DNA from: Gammaproteobacteria bacterium
Lineage (GTDB): Bacteria; Pseudomonadota; Gammaproteobacteria; Steroidobacterales; Steroidobacteraceae
Reading direction: 5' to 3'
Length of the DNA: 64,000 nt
Assembly (NCBI GenBank): GCA_028293725.1
Contig: JAQGOE010000243.1
Span: 20,318-84,317, forward strand
The notes beneath the pieces are model-generated. The model saw nothing but the letters and a program-made list of their open reading frames with translations. It had not been told where the DNA came from and did no database searches. Shown here in pieces: positions 61,664 to 64,000 of this stretch. Within the stretch, counting starts at the first letter, position 1; each line of letters opens with the position of its first letter. Made by a program: the position numbers and the translations under genes.

Positions 61664-62214
61664 GCCGCCTGACCATTTACCGGGATGACAGCGCTTCACA
61701 CGCGCTCCTCGACACCCGTGACGGGGAACAGATCGCAGCGGCATTGCTGCCGATCGGCGTAAGGTTCGAACGATGGTCGGCGTCCCGGCAGTTACCCGCG
61801 GATGTCAACGACGACGCCGTCATGGAGGCTTACCAGGGCGACATCGAGCGCCTGAAAACCGAATGCGGCTATCAATCGGTCGACGTTCTGCGCTGCCTGC
61901 CGGACAACCCGAACCGGGAACAGTTACGCCGCAAGTTCCTCGACGAGCACACGCATGACGAAGACGAAGTGCGCTTCTTCGTCGAGGGCGCCGGAGTGTT
62001 CTATCTGCGCGCCGCCGGCAAAGTCCATATGACATTGTGCGAGCGCGGCGACCTGATCGGCGTACCCGCCGGCACCCGGCACTGGTTCGACATGGGACCT
62101 GCTCCCCACTTCACTGCGATCCGCCTCTTCACGACACCCGCGGGCTGGGTTGCGAAGTTCACGGGCGAGCCGATTGCGCGCAGCTTCCCCTCGTTCGGCA
62201 GTCCACCGACGTGA
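61660..62214 (+). CDS. mtnD: Acireductone dioxygenase
   Basis: A 184-residue cupin dioxygenase that converts 1,2-dihydroxy-5-methylthiopentene-3-one to 2-keto-4-methylthiobutyrate and formate (with iron) or an off-pathway product (with nickel). Metal ligands fit His97, His99 and Glu103 (EHTHDEDEVRFF) and His141 (GTRHWFDMG). DDAVMEAYQGDIERLKTECGY is typical of the N-terminal half. Coupled to mtnB (ATGA) and to mtnC (GTGA), so the three are made together. Confidence 0.95.
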   Translation: MSRLTIYRDDSASHALLDTRDGEQIAAALLPIGVRFERWSASRQLPADVNDDAVMEAYQGDIERLKTECGYQSVDVLRCLPDNPNREQLRRKFLDEHTHDEDEVRFFVEGAGVFYLRAAGKVHMTLCERGDLIGVPAGTRHWFDMGPAPHFTAIRLFTTPAGWVAKFTGEPIARSFPSFGSPPT

Positions 62215-62894
62215 TCGAGGTGCGCGGTGTTCGCGCAGTCTTGACCGATATCGAAGGCACTACCAGCAGTCTTGCGTTCGTGAAAGATGTTTTGTTTCCC
62301 TACGCACGTAACTCGCTGCCTGCCTTCATACGCAGCCACGAGTCGGAGCTCACGGGCATCGCGAGTGACATTGCGACGATGCTGGGTAAATCCCACCTTA
62401 CCGCGCAAGAGATGATTGACGTACTTCTGCAATGGATGGATGAGGACCGCAAGGTCACACCGCTGAAAACCTTGCAGGGCATCGTCTGGAAAACCGGCTA
62501 CGAGAGCGGCGAGCTCCAAAGTCATGTTTACGACGACGCGGTGAGCGCGCTCCGCAAGTGGCACGCGGACGGGTTGAAGCTTTACATTTATTCCTCCGGC
62601 TCCATCGCCGCGCAGAAGCTACTGTTCGCGCATACTGCCTACGGCAACCTGTCGCCACTCTTTGACGGCTACTTCGATACCACGACTGGACCGAAGCTGG
62701 AGTCCCGCTCCTACGAGAAGATCGCCGCGTCGCTGCATCTGCCGGCCGGTTCCGTCGTATTCCTCTCCGACCACACTGGCGAGACACAGGCGGCAGCCGC
62801 GGCGGGTATGCAGACCGTCCTTGTGGCGCGAGAGCGGACTAGCCCGAGCGCGGAATTCGCCCGCAGTTTTAACGACATCGCTTTGCGAGGATAA
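62211..62894 (+). CDS. mtnC: Enolase-phosphatase E1
   Basis: A 227-residue HAD-family bifunctional enzyme (enolase and phosphatase) producing the acireductone for MtnD. The Asp nucleophile and following acid are in LTDIEGTTSSLAFVKDVLFPYA (Asp13, Glu15 replaces the second Asp, as in this family). The motifs YIYSSGSIAAQKLLF and GDYFDTTTGPKLES-type region (YFDTTTGPKLESRSYEKI) and FLSDHTGETQAAAAAGM complete the site. Start is GTG at 62211 overlapping the mtnD stop (GTGA). Confidence 0.94.
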   Translation: MIEVRGVRAVLTDIEGTTSSLAFVKDVLFPYARNSLPAFIRSHESELTGIASDIATMLGKSHLTAQEMIDVLLQWMDEDRKVTPLKTLQGIVWKTGYESGELQSHVYDDAVSALRKWHADGLKLYIYSSGSIAAQKLLFAHTAYGNLSPLFDGYFDTTTGPKLESRSYEKIAASLHLPAGSVVFLSDHTGETQAAAAAGMQTVLVARERTSPSAEFARSFNDIALRG

Positions 62895-62918
62895 TGGGCG
62901 CGTCATGAGGGCAAAGCT

Positions 62919-63977
62919 GTGAAAATTGACGGCGTCCACCATCGCTCCATCTGGCTCAACGACAACGGCTGGTCGGTGCGGATTTTCGATCAGCGCCAGC
63001 TACCCTGGCGTGTTGAGATCGCGGAGCTCACCTCGATCGAGGACGCGGCGCGCGCCATCAAAGAAATGTGGACGCGTGGCGCGCCCCTGATTGGCGCGAC
63101 GGCGGCCTACGGCCTCTGCCTGGGATTGCGCACCGATCCGTCGGACGCGGCGTTGGACCGGGACTACGCGACACTGCTCGCAACTCGCCCAACGGCAGTG
63201 AACCTGCGATGGGCCCTGGACAGAATGAAGGCGGCCGTAAAGCAAGTCACCGGGGAACGCCGTGTGGTCGCCGCTTACGAGTGTGCGCGGGCGATCTGCG
63301 ACGAGGACGTCGACACCAACCGGTCGATTGGCGAGCACGGCGTGCAACTCATCAATGCCATGGCGCGCAAAAATCCCGGCCGCCCCGTACAAGTCCTCAC
63401 GCACTGTAATGCGGGTTGGCTCGCCACAGTTGATTACGGGACGGCATTGGCGCCCATTTATCTGGCGCACGACCAAGGCGTCCCGGTGCATGTGTGGGTC
63501 GACGAGACCCGGCCACGCAATCAGGGAGCATCGCTTACCGCATTCGAACTGCGTCACCACGGGGTGCCTCACACGGTCATCGCCGACAACGCCGGCGGCC
63601 TGTTGATGCAACAGGGAAAAGTCGATCTTTGTATTGTTGGAACTGACCGGGTCGCCCGCAACGGCGACGTCTGCAACAAGATCGGGACTTATCTGAAGGC
63701 GCTGGCCGCGCATGACAACGGGGTCCCCTTCTACATCGGACTACCGCTTTCCACTTTCGATCGCTCGGTTGCCACGGGCGGCGAGATTCCGATCGAGGAG
63801 CGCTCGGCCGACGAGGTCACCCTGATCCACGGCAGGGACGAGCACGGAAATGTCGTCGCGGTCCGAATCACGGACTCCCCCGCGAGCAACCCCGCTTTCG
63901 ACGTCACGCCGGCACGGCTCGTGACGGGCTACATCACCGAAAAGGGAATCACCGCAAGCGACGACCTGTTGCGTTGA
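62919..63977 (+). CDS. mtnA: Methylthioribose-1-phosphate isomerase
   Basis: A 352-residue isomerase of the eIF2B-like family, converting 5-methylthioribose 1-phosphate to the ribulose form. The catalytic pair is Cys163 (LTHCNAGWLAT) and Asp243 (VGTDRVARNGD); MWTRGAPLIGATAAYG binds the substrate phosphate. The start is GTG with GAGG 8 nt upstream. It follows mtnC after 24 bp and completes mtnB-D-C-A; the kinase or phosphorylase (mtnK or mtnP) that feeds it is not in the window and may lie downstream. Confidence 0.95.
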   Translation: MKIDGVHHRSIWLNDNGWSVRIFDQRQLPWRVEIAELTSIEDAARAIKEMWTRGAPLIGATAAYGLCLGLRTDPSDAALDRDYATLLATRPTAVNLRWALDRMKAAVKQVTGERRVVAAYECARAICDEDVDTNRSIGEHGVQLINAMARKNPGRPVQVLTHCNAGWLATVDYGTALAPIYLAHDQGVPVHVWVDETRPRNQGASLTAFELRHHGVPHTVIADNAGGLLMQQGKVDLCIVGTDRVARNGDVCNKIGTYLKALAAHDNGVPFYIGLPLSTFDRSVATGGEIPIEERSADEVTLIHGRDEHGNVVAVRITDSPASNPAFDVTPARLVTGYITEKGITASDDLLR

Positions 63978-64000
63978 TTTCGGCAGCGCAGCTACCGCCG

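Overview
The window is 64 kb of a GC-rich Gram-negative chromosome. TonB-dependent import, many Sec, Tat and lipoprotein signal peptides, a cytochrome c peroxidase family protein, an HpnL-like flippase, paired DUF4252 proteins and a large DUF349 protein suggest a gammaproteobacterium of the Steroidobacteraceae/Nevskiales type. That placement is inference from gene content; there is no rRNA or other marker gene here. I see no tRNA, rRNA, CRISPR array, insertion sequence or prophage. It reads as chromosome dense in secreted hydrolases and small catabolic operons.

Region 1-10 kb: a truncated zinc alcohol dehydrogenase, a GNAT protein and a flavin reductase precede a minus-strand operon (7786 to 2409) of MetE-like transferase, TonB-dependent receptor, second MetE-like transferase and intradiol ring-cleavage dioxygenase. 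A 17-bp palindrome of IclR-operator type lies just upstream of its first gene. This uptake plus C1/thiol-transfer plus ring-cleavage set is my best candidate for an undescribed catabolic system. Two adjacent GNAT/SCP2 (Eis-like) proteins follow.

Region 9.6-25.6 kb: SDR, GH18 and exported alpha/beta hydrolase genes (the last two overlap by about 100 bp), a YCII protein, a Tat-exported M20 amidohydrolase, a MocR regulator, a decayed gene with an internal deletion, an operon of membrane-anchored MDR reductase, SMP-30 lactonase and glycosyltransferase, then GST, gamma-glutamyltransferase and a hybrid histidine kinase.

Region 25.6-38 kb: a fatty acid desaturase preceded by two palindromic operators, the URC-type uracil catabolism operon (URC1-URC4-upp), an aldo/keto reductase, a DUF4252-sigma-TM protein-DUF4252 operon, a di-heme peroxidase-like protein, a PLC-type phosphoesterase and small proteins.

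Region 38-53 kb: DUF349 protein, acetamidase, HD protein, prolyl oligopeptidase, GH27 alpha-galactosidase, S53 peptidase, a PhyH/flippase/CDP-alcohol phosphotransferase operon, an NHL-type lipoprotein and a YcaQ-type DNA glycosylase.

Region 53-64 kb: a lipoprotein built of five roughly 112-residue tandem repeats, a second lipoprotein, an RraA-type protein divergent from a LysR regulator, dienelactone hydrolase, an HbpS-like protein, AlkB, and a methionine salvage operon (mtnB-mtnD-mtnC-mtnA) running to the window edge.
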